From NCBI RefSeq assembly GCF_013401995.1, contig NZ_JACBJI010000002.1, positions 124,001 to 188,000 of the forward strand: a DNA stretch of 64,000 bases, read 5' to 3'. Below the pieces are notes generated by a model. That model had not been told where the DNA came from, searched no databases, and saw nothing but the letters and a program-made list of their open reading frames with translations. A program made the translations under genes and the position numbers. Shown piece by piece: positions 62,531-64,000 of this stretch (position 1 is its first letter; every line of letters begins with the position of its first letter). This stretch comes from Flavobacterium agri (GTDB lineage Bacteria; Bacteroidota; Bacteroidia; Flavobacteriales; Flavobacteriaceae).

Positions 62531-64000
62531 TTATTGTATTTCGAACTCGTCCGTATCCTGAGCCGTACTGTCTACAGCCGTCGAATCTTTCTGCACAGGC
62601 GCCCAACAATCGACTTTTATCGACAGGTTCGACGGTCGTTCGAAATCTTTGGTCGAAACGTCTAGATCTTTGTCTTCGTAACATTTCTTCATGAACATAC
62701 CCCAAATCGGAAGCGCGGCGACCGCACCCTGTCCGTACGTGATGCTCTTGAATCGCGCCGATCGGTCTTCGCAACCTACCCAAACGCCTGCGGCCAGATT
62801 CGGGACCATACCCACGAACCAACCGTCGGACTGGTTTTGCGATGTTCCTGTCTTTCCTGCAATCGGGTTTTTGAACACATACGGATAACCCGTCACACGC
62901 TCATATCCGTAACCACCGCCCTGGGTACGCAAACGCACACCCGAACCGCTTTCGGTAACGCCTTCTAGCAATCGGATCACGGCAAAAGCCACATCTTTAT
63001 TAAGCACGTCGTGCGATTCCGGCATCGGTTCGTAAATCAGAGTGCCGTTTTTATCCTCGATTCTCGAGATGAATTGCGGTTTCATGTAGACGCCTTGATT
63101 GGCGAATGTGCTGTATGCGGCGACCATGTCCATAACCGTGATTTCAACGGCTCCAAGTGCGATCGATGGCTGTGCCGGAATTTCCGATTTCACGCCGAGT
63201 TTATGCGTCAAGTCGATCACGGCTTCAGGTCCGACCTTATCGATCAGTTTGGCCGATACGGTATTGATCGACAACGCGAGTGCTTTCTTTAGCGTCACCA
63301 TACCGCGATATTGGTGGTCGGAGTTGTTCGGCGTCCAGGTTTCGGTCACGTGGTGGCGTCCTTTCGGGATCGTGAAAGGCGAATCCAGGATCGAGTCGCA
63401 AGGCGAGTAGTTGAGCTGTTCGATCGCCGTCGCATATACGAACGGTTTGAACGTTGAACCCACTTGACGTGCGCCTTGGCCCACGTGGTCGTACTGGAAA
63501 TATTTGTAGTTCATGCCACCGACCCAGGCCTTGATGTGGCCCGTTCTTGGTTCCATCGCCATCATTCCCGTCTGTAGGAAACCTTTGTAATAACGGATGG
63601 AATCGGTCGGTGTCATCACCGTATCTTTCTCGCCTTTCCAGGTAAATACCGTCATTTTGGTTTTCACGCCGAACGATTTGATGATGTCTTCCTCGCTTTT
63701 CCCGTTGGCTTCCATTTCTTTCCAACGGTCGGAATTTTTCATGGCAGACATCATGATTTTCTGCGTCTCGGCATCCGAAATCCTCACGAAAGGTCGGTTC
63801 TTGTTGTCTTTTTGCTGGTTGTCGAACTCGACTTGAAGGTTTGGCAAGTGTTTCGAGACGGCTTCTTCGGCATATTCCTGCATGCGCGAATCGAGCGTCA
63901 CGTAAATTTTAAGGCCGTCGCTGTAGATGTCGTAATCGGAACCGTCGGGTTTCGGGTTGTCTTTGACCCATTTCTTCATGAATTCGCGCAAATATTCGCG
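62531..64000 (-). CDS. Class A penicillin-binding protein 1A, C-terminal part (5' end outside window)
   Basis: 490 codons are visible and open to the window edge, so the glycosyltransferase domain and start lie beyond. The transpeptidase domain shows the nucleophile motif STFK in GSTFKPFVYATA, SIN in LSINTVSAK, and KTG in AGKTGTSQNQSDGWFVG. The tail after about residue 445 is acidic and low complexity. It polymerises and cross-links peptidoglycan at the inner membrane. Product naming as PBP1A/MrcA-type is by family. Confidence 0.94.
   Translation of the reverse strand, partial: REYLREFMKKWVKDNPKPDGSDYDIYSDGLKIYVTLDSRMQEYAEEAVSKHLPNLQVEFDNQQKDNKNRPFVRISDAETQKIMMSAMKNSDRWKEMEANGKSEEDIIKSFGVKTKMTVFTWKGEKDTVMTPTDSIRYYKGFLQTGMMAMEPRTGHIKAWVGGMNYKYFQYDHVGQGARQVGSTFKPFVYATAIEQLNYSPCDSILDSPFTIPKGRHHVTETWTPNNSDHQYRGMVTLKKALALSINTVSAKLIDKVGPEAVIDLTHKLGVKSEIPAQPSIALGAVEITVMDMVAAYSTFANQGVYMKPQFISRIEDKNGTLIYEPMPESHDVLNKDVAFAVIRLLEGVTESGSGVRLRTQGGGYGYERVTGYPYVFKNPIAGKTGTSQNQSDGWFVGMVPNLAAGVWVGCEDRSARFKSITYGQGAVAALPIWGMFMKKCYEDKDLDVSTKDFERPSNLSIKVDCWAPVQKDSTAVDSTAQDTDEFEIQ

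Overview
The window looks like chromosomal DNA of a flavobacterium (Bacteroidota, Flavobacteriaceae). The evidence is a SprE/PorW-type gliding and type IX secretion lipoprotein, an ATP synthase operon that stops after atpG with no atpD or atpC, DUF5687 and DUF4292 proteins, CCDC81/HU-SPOR proteins, -7 promoter boxes of the form TAnnTTTG, and few Shine-Dalgarno sites. Base composition is in the mid-40s % G+C by eye. I see no tRNA, rRNA, CRISPR, phage genes or transposase. Almost everything is dense core genome.

Layout. 1-2145: end of a DUF5687 membrane protein and its ABC ATPase. 2242-6184: sprE-like gene, bactofilin, an AtpI/AtpZ-like protein and a small membrane protein, all overlapping. 6348-11870: atpB-E-F-H-(secreted unknown)-A-G. 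11926-19368: small membrane protein, flippase, dut, an AT-rich four-helix-bundle gene with a heptanucleotide array, sugar nucleotidyltransferase, TPR protein, DUF4292 lipoprotein and EnvC-like activator. 19470-24005: thioesterase, HU-SPOR protein, dprA, trpS and a PlsC-like acyltransferase. 24063-27819: recA, a lipoprotein, an ECF sigma factor, and a protein with both an inner-membrane helix and an outer-membrane barrel. 28149-33473: PlsC, acyl-ACP desaturase, HD hydrolase, HxlR regulator with divergent NmrA-type reductase, secreted unknown and crotonase.

33536-47711 is a haem biosynthesis region. On the minus strand lie hemH, a MATE transporter, hemJ and a sensor kinase, with an AraC regulator. 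On the plus strand lie hemA-C-D-E, three accessory genes, hemF and hemB. Only the glutamate-semialdehyde aminomutase step is not seen between glutamyl-tRNA and haem. 47758-54259 holds small envelope proteins, a cytochrome c, a DNA alkyltransferase, a serine hydrolase, a 3'-5' exonuclease, a nucleoside-gate transporter-like protein and a DUF1569 protein. 54333-59899 is a carbohydrate module: CE1-like esterase, acyltransferase and GH3 glycosidase, divergent from a Nudix-type regulator. 59946-64000 holds the two 3-oxoacid CoA-transferase subunits with a surface-lipoprotein gene between them, and the C-terminal part of a class A penicillin-binding protein.

The strongest candidate for an unusual system is the sigma factor paired with a predicted dual-membrane-spanning anti-sigma factor (24063-26299). 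Next come the Nudix-regulated esterase/GH3 locus with a palindromic operator candidate, and the AT-rich four-helix-bundle cassette bordered by oppositely oriented heptamer repeats. Non-coding structure is also rich: four perfect palindromic hairpins of one family, a 26-nt inverted repeat, a 34-nt dispersed repeat pair, and a possible larger intergenic repeat element at 51987-52200.
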